From contig JACQZL010000277.1 in the NCBI GenBank assembly GCA_016213865.1, forward strand, positions 1-7,323: 7,323 bases of DNA. Direction: 5' to 3'. Shown here piece after piece: positions 1-6,427 of this stretch. A model generated the notes under the pieces. That model worked only from the letters and a program-made list of their open reading frames with translations, searched no databases and was not told where the DNA came from. Source of the DNA: Candidatus Rifleibacteriota bacterium (GTDB taxonomy: Bacteria > UBP17 > UBA6191 > JACPRK01). Within the stretch, counting starts at the first letter, position 1; each line of letters begins with the position of its first letter. The position numbers were made by a program, and so were the translations under genes.

Positions 1-82
1 CATCCCTTGGAACCCGCGGTGATTGCGGGGTCCAGGGCCGGCTTCCCAGGTTTCGCAAACGCTCCCCCGAAAACCTGTGCAA

Positions 83-100
83 GCCGCGGCCCATCGCGGC
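83..100 (+). promoter_or_regulatory. GC-only hairpin just ahead of the first gene's start
   Basis: GCCGCG at 83-88 and CGCGGC at 95-100 are perfect inverted repeats around a six-base loop (GCCCAT). The hairpin ends 3 nt before the ATG at 104, where a ribosome binding site would be expected, and no Shine-Dalgarno-like sequence is visible there. It could limit translation initiation, but short GC-rich inverted repeats arise easily by chance in DNA of this composition. The remaining leader (1-82) shows no convincing promoter. Confidence 0.25.
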
Positions 101-103
101 ATA

Positions 104-1684
104 ATGAGCGCCCCGATGACACCGCCGAAGGTCCTTTTCGTCCATCCCGAGCACGCCACGTCGTACTGGGGCTTCCAGTACTCGCTGCGCCTCTATGGCA
201 AGAAGGCGATGCACCCGCCGCTGGGGTTGATCACGGTCGCGGCGCTCTTGCCGGGCGATTGGCCGGTACGGCTGGTCGACATGAGCCTCGAGCCGCTGAC
301 GGACGAGCAAATCCTGTGGTCCGACTACGTCTTCACGGGTGGGATGACCAGCCAGGCCGTCTCGCTCCTCGAGGTGCTCGAGCGCTGCCGGAGGCTGGGC
401 AGGCCGACCGTCGTCGGCGGGCCGTTCCCGAGCGGCCACCCCAGCCGGCTGGGCGAACTGCCCACGCACTGCGTCCTCGACGAGGCGGAAGTGACGCTGC
501 CGCGGTTCCTGGCCGATCTGGCCAACGGGACTCCGCAGCCGATGTACCGCTCCGAGGTCAAGCCGGACCTGACCAGGACCCCGCCTCCGCGCTTCGACCT
601 TCTGAAGCTGAAGCAGTACGGCGCGATCGACATCCAGTTCTCGCGAGGCTGCCCGTTCAACTGCGAGTTCTGCGACATCATCACGCTCTTCGGCCGCATG
701 CCGCGCGCGAAGACGCCCGAACAGACGCTGGCCGAGTTCCAGGCCCTCTACGACCAGGGCTATCGGGGGCCGGTCTTCCTGGTCGACGACAACTTCATCG
801 GCAACAAGAAGGCTGTGAGGGCTCTGCTGGAGCGGATGATCCCCTGGATGCAAGAACGCGAGTACCCTTTCCTGATCACGACCGAGTCGTCGCTCAACCT
901 GGCCGAGGATCCGGCCTTGCTGGATTCGATGCGACTCGCGGGCTTCAAGCGCGTCTTCCTGGGGATCGAGACCCCGTCACTCGAGGGGTTGCGCGAGACC
1001 CACAAGCTCCAGAACATGCGCCACGACATGCTGACGGCGGTTCACACGGTCCTCGACCATAACATCGAGGTGATGGGAGGGTTCATCGTCGGCTTCGACA
1101 GCGACGCCGACGACATCTTCGACCGCCAGATCGAGTTCATCGAGCGCGCCCACATCCCGTGGGCAATGACGGGCGTTCTCGCCGCGACCCCGAACACGCA
1201 GCTCTGGACCCGGCTCGAGAAGGAGGGGCGCCTGCTGGGCTACCACTCCGGCGATCAGTTCGGCCGCACCAACTTCGTGACCCGGATGGATGCCCGAAAG
1301 CTGATGGACGGCTACCTGCGCATTCTGCGGACTGTCTATGCGCCGCGGGCCTACTTCGACCGGGTCCTCGCGGTCGTCGATCGGCTGGCCCGGGCGGGCC
1401 ACCCCAACCTCCACAAGAAGCTGATTCGCCCTGGCCAGGTGATCGTGATGACCCTGGTCGCGATGGTGGTCCAGGGCCTGCTGTCGAACTACCGCGCTGC
1501 GTGGTGGCGTTTCATGGCGACGGTGGTCCGTCGCTACCCCTCGAAGTTCGTCGTGGCGCTGCTCAACTCGATCGTAGGCCATCACTTCATCCGCCTGACC
1601 GAGGACATCCTGGACCAGGAGCGCACGGGCCGCCGTCCGCAGCGCGTCGTGGGCGAGCTGGACCGCGGCGCCGCACGCCCGTAG
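104..1684 (+). CDS. B12-binding radical SAM protein with DUF4070-type C-terminal region
   Basis: A 526-residue cobalamin-dependent (class B) radical SAM protein, presumably cytoplasmic. The N-terminal part (about residues 8-150) looks like a B12-binding Rossmann-type domain, with HPPLGL near residue 37 and VVGGPFPSGHP near 103. The radical SAM core follows: C183, C187 and C190 form the CxxxCxxC motif that binds the 4Fe-4S cluster, then come VDDNFIGNK near 227 and GIET near 287. From about residue 355 (ATPNTQLW, then FGRTNFVTRM) to about 500 the sequence resembles DUF4070. Related enzymes include methylases of unactivated carbon, such as those acting on hopanoids, but no hopanoid genes lie nearby and the substrate is unknown. 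The frame is open back to 23. ATG 104 was chosen because the extension is proline/arginine-rich and lies ahead of the domain; ATG 116 is equally possible. Neither has a clear ribosome binding site. Family call is firm, function is not. Confidence 0.93.
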   Translation: MSAPMTPPKVLFVHPEHATSYWGFQYSLRLYGKKAMHPPLGLITVAALLPGDWPVRLVDMSLEPLTDEQILWSDYVFTGGMTSQAVSLLEVLERCRRLGRPTVVGGPFPSGHPSRLGELPTHCVLDEAEVTLPRFLADLANGTPQPMYRSEVKPDLTRTPPPRFDLLKLKQYGAIDIQFSRGCPFNCEFCDIITLFGRMPRAKTPEQTLAEFQALYDQGYRGPVFLVDDNFIGNKKAVRALLERMIPWMQEREYPFLITTESSLNLAEDPALLDSMRLAGFKRVFLGIETPSLEGLRETHKLQNMRHDMLTAVHTVLDHNIEVMGGFIVGFDSDADDIFDRQIEFIERAHIPWAMTGVLAATPNTQLWTRLEKEGRLLGYHSGDQFGRTNFVTRMDARKLMDGYLRILRTVYAPRAYFDRVLAVVDRLARAGHPNLHKKLIRPGQVIVMTLVAMVVQGLLSNYRAAWWRFMATVVRRYPSKFVVALLNSIVGHHFIRLTEDILDQERTGRRPQRVVGELDRGAARP

Positions 1685-1743
1685 CTGGAAGGCAGCGGAT
1701 GGGCCGAGACGCGGGCCGCCTCGTGTCCCGACCGTCGCCTGCT

Positions 1744-1761
1744 CGACGTCTCGAAACGTCG
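1744..1761 (+). other. inverted repeat between the two radical SAM genes
   Basis: CGACGT at 1744-1749 and ACGTCG at 1756-1761 are perfect inverted repeats around CTCGAA. There is no T-run after it, so it is not a convincing intrinsic terminator. It could be a weak attenuator or a chance hairpin. The rest of the 148-nt gap (1685-1832) holds nothing recognisable. Confidence 0.2.
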
Positions 1762-1832
1762 CTCGATTAACCGTGGCCGCCGGCCAGAATCCGCGGTATC
1801 TTGGGCCCGCGAGGGTGTGGTCGAGAAGGTGC

Positions 1833-3071
1833 ATGGAAGTTACAAACGCCAGTCCGGATGCGGCCAAGCTTGCCCTGGTACGCGTCGGGACCAGGGCGAT
1901 TGTGGTCAGTTGTGGGCTCGATCCCGTGGTCACCCTGGACCGCCAGGGTCGGGTCGTCTACCTGATCCGGAGGGGGCGGACCTACCATCGCGGCCTGGAC
2001 GGCACGATTGTCGAGAAGACCCTCACCGAGGGTGGGCTGCCAGTGGCCCGCCTCGTGGCGGGGGCGAAGGTCCGCGAAAGCCTGGTGGCCGATTGCTGCT
2101 TGACCGTGGATGACGTCTGCGGCGCCGCGGTGCGAGGTTTGCGGGGGACGGCCGTCCTGGGCCATCAGGGAGTTGCGGATCCGCTAACCGATCTGCAGGC
2201 CTGGCTCGAGCACCGCTCCATCCGCACGGCCGCGGACCACAACCTGGACACGGAGCGTTTCGGCGAGGTCTACGATCCCGTGCCGGTGCTGCCCCCGGAC
2301 CAGTACCTGGCCCTCGTGCTCGAGGCGGCCACCGGCTGCCCCTGGAACGCTTGCCGGTTCTGCACCCTCTATGCCGGCCGCCACTACAACGTACGCAGCC
2401 CTGCCGAGTTCGCGGCCCACCTCGAGAAGGTCCTGGCCTTTATCGGCGCGGGCCTGTCGTACCGGCGCTCGGTCTTTCTGGGCGACGCCAGTCTCTCCCG
2501 GATCCGGCCGGAGACCCTGGCCGATCGGGTCTTTTTCGCCAAGACTGCGCTGGCAGCCGCCGGCAGCTCGGAGCAATGGAGCTTCCACGCGTTCGCAGAT
2601 GCCTTCACCCCGGCGGCCTGGTCGGCCCACTCTCTGTCCAAGCTGGTGCCCCTCGGCTTTCGCCGGTTTCACATCGGCGTCGAGACGGGGTGCCAGGCGC
2701 TGCTGGATGCCGTGCACAAGCCCCAGTCGCCGGCCAAGGTCGTCGAGCTCTTCCGCAACCTGAAGGCCGCCGGGTTGGCCGTCGGTTGCATCCTGCTGGT
2801 GGGTTTGGGGGGCCGGGCTTTCGCCGAGCGGCATACCGCCGACACTCTCGCGCTGGTCGAACGGCTGCCCCTCGACTCCGAGGACCTCGTCTATCTCTCG
2901 CCGCTGGCGGGCGACACGACGGTCCACTACTCCGGCGGCGCCTTCAGCGAGCCCCTGAACCCGGTCGAGCTTTCCGCCCAGGAGGCCCGGCTGCGCGAGG
3001 GGCTTCGCGTGCTGCGCGGAACCAGGCGATTCCAGCTCGCTCGCTACGATCTGGAGCAGTTCGTGTACTGA
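1833..3071 (+). CDS. radical SAM protein with Cx4CxxC motif and uncharacterised N-terminal domain
   Basis: A 412-residue radical SAM enzyme of the COG1032-like type. The cluster motif is C169-PWNA-C174-RF-C177, i.e. Cx4CxxC instead of the common Cx3CxxC. The GCxxNxCxFC form is known from several uncharacterised radical SAM groups. Later core motifs are FLGDAS (about 215-220), GVETG (282-286) and LLVGLGG (321-327), as expected for beta strands of the partial TIM barrel that bind SAM. The first ~150 residues are not a recognisable B12 domain; they carry TYHRGLDG near 50-57 and extra cysteines C27, C88, C89 and C96. ATG 1833 follows a GAGAAGG purine tract at 1823-1829 with 3-nt spacing. GTG starts at 1773 and 1815 are open but less likely. 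It lies 148 nt after the DUF4070 enzyme on the same strand, so cotranscription is plausible. Substrate unknown. Confidence 0.9.
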   Translation: MEVTNASPDAAKLALVRVGTRAIVVSCGLDPVVTLDRQGRVVYLIRRGRTYHRGLDGTIVEKTLTEGGLPVARLVAGAKVRESLVADCCLTVDDVCGAAVRGLRGTAVLGHQGVADPLTDLQAWLEHRSIRTAADHNLDTERFGEVYDPVPVLPPDQYLALVLEAATGCPWNACRFCTLYAGRHYNVRSPAEFAAHLEKVLAFIGAGLSYRRSVFLGDASLSRIRPETLADRVFFAKTALAAAGSSEQWSFHAFADAFTPAAWSAHSLSKLVPLGFRRFHIGVETGCQALLDAVHKPQSPAKVVELFRNLKAAGLAVGCILLVGLGGRAFAERHTADTLALVERLPLDSEDLVYLSPLAGDTTVHYSGGAFSEPLNPVELSAQEARLREGLRVLRGTRRFQLARYDLEQFVY

Positions 3072-3082
3072 GCGGCCGCTCA
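3069..3082. other. 14-bp perfect palindrome at the convergent gene junction
   Basis: TGAGCGGCCGCTCA is its own reverse complement. Its first three bases are the TGA stop of the upstream radical SAM gene, and it ends 2 nt before the stop codon of the convergent C39-like gene at 3085-3087. The two genes are only 13 nt apart. It could fold into a 5-bp stem with a GGCC loop in either transcript. No T-run follows on either side, so a bidirectional terminator role is only a suggestion. Confidence 0.3.
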
Positions 3083-3084
3083 CC

Positions 3085-3711
3085 CTACTCGATGCGCCGG
3101 AATTGCGGAGCCGGCCTGCGCTTGCCCTTGACCACGATCGCGAGGTGATGGTACTCGCGCCGCCTTCCGTCTTCCGTTTCGTAGTCGTGCCAGCGCTTTT
3201 CCAGCTCGCCGTTGGACAGGTAGCCGACCGAGCCATGCATCGACGGGTCCTCGATGAAGACCACGTCGTCGTTGTAGCCCACCGCCACGCCGTAGTGGCC
3301 GTCCTCCCACTCCTTCGAGTAGTCCTTGCCGGCCGGCTCTCCCCAGGCCTGAAAGTCGAGGATGACCAGGCGCCCGGCGTCGAGATGGTGCCGCAGCTCG
3401 GCCAGCGTCATGCCTTCTCGCATTTGGGCCCCGAGCTCGAGCTTTCGCAGTCCCTTGACGATGGCTTTCGGGTGGGTGCCCTCCTTCATGGAGGAGCCCA
3501 GGAGCTCCCAGTAGTCCGCCTCTCCCTCGGCGTCGCCAAAGAAGGCGCACACCACGGCCTGGACGGCAGCCGCGCCGCAGGAGGATGAGTTCATCTGGCG
3601 CACGTCCGGAACACCCCGCAGGAATCGCGTGGGTATTGGCGAAGGCGACCTGGCCGCGGCGGTCGACGCAAGGCCGAGGAAGAGGGCGGCAAGAGTGAAC
3701 CAGCGGTGCAT
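3085..3711 (-). CDS. exported C39-like (papain-fold) cysteine peptidase
   Basis: A 208-residue protein with a signal peptide: H and R in the n-region, a hydrophobic segment at residues 5-19, and a small-residue cleavage site near TAAA/RS (20-21). The mature part fits the C39-like peptidase family. RQMNSSSCGAAA holds the oxyanion-hole Gln39 and nucleophile Cys45. DGHYGVAVGY holds His139, and FIEDPS holds Asp155, giving a complete Cys-His-Asp set. There is no ABC transporter domain, so it is a stand-alone exported enzyme and not a bacteriocin exporter. The start at 3711 is well supported by AAGGAG (3718-3723 on the complement) with 6-nt spacing. A longer frame back to 3762 would overlap the previous gene and lose the signal peptide position. 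It begins 20 nt after the M20 peptidase stop, so the two are probably one operon. Substrate unknown; could also be a pseudo-peptidase or peptide cyclase-like enzyme. Confidence 0.88.
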   Translation of the reverse strand: MHRWFTLAALFLGLASTAAARSPSPIPTRFLRGVPDVRQMNSSSCGAAAVQAVVCAFFGDAEGEADYWELLGSSMKEGTHPKAIVKGLRKLELGAQMREGMTLAELRHHLDAGRLVILDFQAWGEPAGKDYSKEWEDGHYGVAVGYNDDVVFIEDPSMHGSVGYLSNGELEKRWHDYETEDGRRREYHHLAIVVKGKRRPAPQFRRIE

Positions 3712-3717
3712 TCCAGG

Positions 3718-3723
3718 CTCCTT
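3718..3723 (-). promoter_or_regulatory. ribosome binding site of the C39-like gene
   Basis: On the minus strand this reads AAGGAG, 6 nt before the ATG at 3711. It lies entirely in the 20-nt gap after the stop of the M20 peptidase gene. It decides the start of the C39-like gene against the upstream in-frame codon at 3762, and it is the only strong Shine-Dalgarno sequence seen in the window. Confidence 0.8.
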
Positions 3724-3731
3724 TCCGGGGC

Positions 3732-5135
3732 TCACCGGGACAGCTCTTCCATGAGCTCGCACGCCAGGCGCAGCCCGTCGCGGAAGCTCTCGAGCGACAG
3801 CCGCTCGTCGTCCCCGTGGGAGCTGGAGCGCTCGTCCTCGGTGAGCCGGTAGTACTCGAATCCGTACGCCTGGATGCCCAGGGGCCGGTAGAAGGTGCTG
3901 TCATTCGAGCTCAGCATGACGAAGGGGACGACGGGGACACCCGGGTCCCGCCGCGCCGCCACCTGGGTCAACGCCCGCATGAAGTCCGAGTCGACTCGAG
4001 AGGGGCCGGGCCGGGGACCGTCGCTTGCCGTGTCTTCGAGTCGAATCGTCGCGGTCGGGTCCGCGAGCACGCGCCGCAGCTCGTCCTGAAAGGCCTTGGT
4101 GGGCGTATCCGGGAAGAGGCGGCAATCGAGCGTCATCGACGCCTGGCCAGGAATCGTGTTGATCTTCTCGCCGGCGCGCAGTCCCGTGAGGGACACCGTA
4201 TCGCGCACGGCGGCGTTCACTTCGGTGTCGAGACGGGCGATCGCATCGAGGAAGGCCGGTGAATGGGCCGACGACGCGAAGTCACCGGTCCAGCCGGGCA
4301 GGCCTTCGAGCTTTCTGTCGCGCAAGAGGAGGCGGACATGCTCCTTTAGCTCGGGCCGGAGCCGCGGAGGAGTGCGCCAGCCCTCGAGCCGTTTCGCCGC
4401 GCGGACCAGGCGGTTCACGGCCGAGTCCGGATCGGGTTCCGAGCCGTGCCCGGCCTTGCCGGAGAACGTGACGGTGAGCCACAGGGGGATCTTCTCGCCA
4501 ATCGCCACCAGATAGGCGACGGGTCGTCCCCCGGCCCGGGCGCGGACCTCGCCGCCCTCATCGATGAGGAACTCGGCGTCCCGGATCAGTTCGGCATGTT
4601 CCGCCACCATCCGCCGGGACCCGAGCGAGTCGCACTCCTCGTCGGCCACGGCCAGGAAGACGAAATCCCGCGACAGGGGACGGCCCAGTCGTGCCATGTG
4701 AAGCATCGTCATCAGGTCGATGATGCCCTTGCCCTTGATGTCCACCGTGCCGCGGCCGACCAGGTGGCCGTCCACGACCTTGCCACCGAACGGCGGGCTG
4801 GTCCATCGGGCAGGAGCGGCCGGAACCACGTCCATGTGGTGGAGCAGGATGACAGGCCGCTTGCTCCCCGTGCCGCGCAGCCGGGCGATGAGGTTCGCGC
4901 GTTCGCCACCCAGGTCGAGGATCCGGGGCTCGAGACCCTCCTTCTCGAGGACCCCGGCCAGGAACCGGGCCGCCGACATCTCGCGGCCGGGAGGGTTCGT
5001 CGTGTCGATGGCCAGGTACTGTCGGAACAGGGACTCGGCCCGTTCCAGGAGTGCCGGAGTCGGGCCGGCCAGGGCGGCAGCCGGCGCCAACGCCAGGAAG
5101 AGCACGAGGAGCCTCGAGGCAGGGCATGGGCGCAT
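3732..5135 (-). CDS. exported M20-family zinc metallopeptidase
   Basis: A 467-residue protein with a signal peptide (Arg at 2 and 8, hydrophobic core 9-20, likely cut after ALA at 21-23; no lipobox). The mature enzyme has the M20 metal site in order: His100 and catalytic Asp102 in LLHHMDVVPA, Asp132 in GRGTVDIKGKG, Glu166-Glu167 in VADEECDS (general base and zinc ligand), Asp192/Glu193 in LIDEGGE, and His440 in SSSHGDDERL near the C-terminus. The dimerisation (lid) domain carries GHGSEPDPDSAVN with His230, the residue that usually reaches the partner's active site. Length and layout match carboxypeptidase/aminoacylase-like M20 members. It probably removes residues from peptides or acylated amino acids outside the cytoplasm; substrate cannot be told. 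The only plausible in-frame ATG is at 5135, without a Shine-Dalgarno sequence. The C39-like gene follows 20 nt later. Confidence 0.94.
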   Translation of the reverse strand: MRPCPASRLLVLFLALAPAAALAGPTPALLERAESLFRQYLAIDTTNPPGREMSAARFLAGVLEKEGLEPRILDLGGERANLIARLRGTGSKRPVILLHHMDVVPAAPARWTSPPFGGKVVDGHLVGRGTVDIKGKGIIDLMTMLHMARLGRPLSRDFVFLAVADEECDSLGSRRMVAEHAELIRDAEFLIDEGGEVRARAGGRPVAYLVAIGEKIPLWLTVTFSGKAGHGSEPDPDSAVNRLVRAAKRLEGWRTPPRLRPELKEHVRLLLRDRKLEGLPGWTGDFASSAHSPAFLDAIARLDTEVNAAVRDTVSLTGLRAGEKINTIPGQASMTLDCRLFPDTPTKAFQDELRRVLADPTATIRLEDTASDGPRPGPSRVDSDFMRALTQVAARRDPGVPVVPFVMLSSNDSTFYRPLGIQAYGFEYYRLTEDERSSSHGDDERLSLESFRDGLRLACELMEELSR

Positions 5136-5141
5136 GCCGCC

Positions 5142-5150
5142 ATCTTAGCA
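5142..5150 (-). promoter_or_regulatory. possible extended -10 element, leaderless start of the M20 gene
   Basis: On the minus strand TGCTAAGAT matches the pattern TGn plus a -10 hexamer (TAAGAT, 4 of 6 to consensus). It ends 6 nt before the ATG at 5135, which would place the transcript start at or very near the start codon. That fits the lack of a ribosome binding site. No good -35 is visible, so this is weak. Confidence 0.2.
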
Positions 5151-6040
5151 TCCGAGAACCACCGCCCCGGGTGAAGCGGAGTCCCCGAGGTCGGCGTCTA
5201 GCCGCTCGCGGTCGCCGTCCGGGTAGGTCACCTCCGCCAGTCAGTCCAGCGACAGCGCCGCCAGGTTCTCGGCCCGGTTGTAACGGGCCCGGAGCGTGTC
5301 CGTCGTCTGTGACCCGTGCATGTCGTAGCCGCCGGGATCGCTGGCAACGAAAGGAAGAAGCTGGACTGGCCGCGCGAAGTGTTGAGGCGCTGGCGGGAGC
5401 CCTCGAGCCCGCGGAAGGGTCCTCGTCCGGCTCGGTTTATGGCCGCCCCGGCAAGCGCCAGAGCCACTCGAATTCGTCGACCCAGGCGACCCCGGCAAAG
5501 GGCTTCGACAGCTCCGGTTGCTCTCGAGAAGCCGCCAAGGCCCGGCCACCTTCCATTTCGCTGCCAGGTTCTCGCCGCGGAGAAACCACAGCGAGGGGGA
5601 CAAGCCGGCTCGACGGGTCGAGGCGGCGGCGAGCACCGTACGCATCGTGGTTCCCTGCGGCTCGCTGCCCCGGTGCCCGCGAGCATCCTCAAGGCGGGCC
5701 TGGTTGGGCGAACAGCTCAACTTCCGTCACGGCACATACCCGAACGCCACGGTCGTGCCGTCGTCCCGCCCGCCGCCGACGAGCTGACCCGCCACGTTCC
5801 AGGTCCAACTCGTTGGTGTCGTTGCTCCCGCCTGGGCCGGACCGAGGCACGCAGCCCGATGTCAACGTCATCTTGTGTCTGCCCAGCAGCCCGCGGTAGT
5901 CCCCCCGGCAGGCGCCCGCGTGCGGAGCGCGCGGGCCCGAGCTGACGGAGTCCTCGACACGTCACAGGCAGGCAGATCCTCGCTCAGCCCATTAGCCGCC
6001 GTGAAACGTCACCTCCGCGACACTCACCCCTATGAGTGCT
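5145..6040 (-). pseudogene. decayed Rhs/YD-repeat remnants downstream of the immunity gene
   Basis: No intact gene is convincing in these ~900 bases, but minus-strand translation shows Rhs-like pieces. At 5730-5807 one frame reads WTWNVAGQLVGGGRDDG followed by TTVAFGY, a good fit to a YD repeat, and then hits a stop at 5727-5729. The same frame continues to ENLAALSLD, a stop at 5241-5243, and AEVTYPDGD (about 5211-5237), another YD-type motif, ending at the stop 5145-5147. In a different frame SVAEVTFHGG appears at 5995-6024. An imperfect 16-bp repeat (5256-5271 and 5559-5574, 15 of 16 identical) codes ENLAA twice in the same frame, 303 nt apart. The intervening sequence is rich in R, P and S and looks unselected. 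This is best read as a degraded or displaced Rhs segment. It could also be assembly damage to a real gene, or partly plain intergenic DNA. Confidence 0.45.
5914..5936 (-). terminator. GC-rich hairpin after the immunity gene, weak terminator candidate
   Basis: GCCCGCG (5914-5920) and CGCGGGC (5930-5936) form a perfect 7-bp GC stem with a nine-base loop. It lies about 105 nt beyond the immunity gene's stop in the direction of transcription. No T-run follows on the minus strand, so it is not a classical intrinsic terminator and could be chance in GC-rich DNA. Confidence 0.2.
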
Positions 6041-6400
6041 TCATTCCGTGGGAAGGAAGCTCACTGCGACAAATGCCCGTGTTATCGAATCACGTTGAAA
6101 GGCGGAGCCGATCGGCGAGTCCAGCAATGGGATGATATCCGGGTCGTAGCTAGCAATTGTGTTCACATCGTAGACAGCGAGATTCTCGGGATCATCTAGG
6201 TATGTCTGCGACTCCAAACCCGACAGGAAGCACCAACCGCTGTCCCATTCATTGTGTGGCTCCTGCCGATACATGAAACCAACGCTGTACCCACAGACGA
6301 CGATCATGTCCGTAGCCAAGCATGCGCCGAAGCCGGTAACCAGCTGTCGGATCTTGTGGGAAGGCAGTCTGAACTTCTTGAAAGACAAAGCTCGCTCCAT
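6041..6400 (-). CDS. DUF2185/Imm33-type immunity protein
   Basis: A 119-residue cytoplasmic protein with no signal peptide or membrane segment. Residues from about 24 to 105 match the DUF2185 (Imm33) pattern I know: VGFMYRQEP (40-48), then NEWDSGWCFLSG, TYLDDPENLAVYDVNTIA and IIPLLDSPIGSAF (89-101). In polymorphic toxin loci this family sits after the toxin gene and is thought to bind and neutralise the toxin. Here it starts 27 nt after the stop of the GH-E toxin tip on the same strand, the classic place for a cognate immunity gene. The ATG at 6400 follows an AGAGGA purine tract with short spacing. Base composition differs from the neighbours: 30 of 60 bases at 6121-6180 are G or C, against 43 of 60 at 2041-2100, which suggests separate transfer with the toxin tip. 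The identity of the pair is inferred from position. Confidence 0.85.
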   Translation of the reverse strand: MERALSFKKFRLPSHKIRQLVTGFGACLATDMIVVCGYSVGFMYRQEPHNEWDSGWCFLSGLESQTYLDDPENLAVYDVNTIASYDPDIIPLLDSPIGSAFQRDSITRAFVAVSFLPTE

Positions 6401-6427
6401 TTCCTCTTCTTACTGGGAAGCGCTGTG

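Noticed and set aside
23..103. Longer N-terminus of the first radical SAM protein
   Set aside because: The frame is open, but the added residues are R/P/A-rich and precede the normal start of the B12-binding domain.
1773..1832. Upstream GTG starts at 1773 and 1815 for the second radical SAM protein
   Set aside because: ATG 1833 has a purine tract before it and lies close to the first conserved-looking strand (LALVRVG). The extension is not domain-like.
977..1933. 318-codon open frame on the minus strand
   Set aside because: It lies antisense to the first radical SAM gene, crosses its stop and the gap, and its protein has no recognisable motif. It is a shadow frame of GC-rich coding DNA.
2184..3236. 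350-codon open frame on the minus strand
   Set aside because: It is antisense to the Cx4CxxC radical SAM gene, whose motifs are clear, and has low-complexity R/G/Q-rich protein without motifs.
3712..3762. Longer N-terminus of the C39-like peptidase
   Set aside because: It would overlap the end of the M20 gene and bury the signal peptide. AAGGAG with ideal spacing supports the start at 3711.
4446..5174. 242-codon open frame on the plus strand
   Set aside because: It is antisense to the M20 peptidase gene, which has a full set of metal ligands and a signal peptide.
5241..5720. 159-codon minus-strand frame as a real small gene or orphan toxin tip
   Set aside because: The protein is compositionally odd, has no toxin motif, and the frame joins Rhs-like pieces on both sides across stop codons, so a pseudogene fits better.
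5051..5899. 282-codon open frame on the plus strand
   Set aside because: It starts inside the M20 gene, has R/P/S-rich protein without motifs, and the Rhs-like pieces in this stretch are on the other strand.
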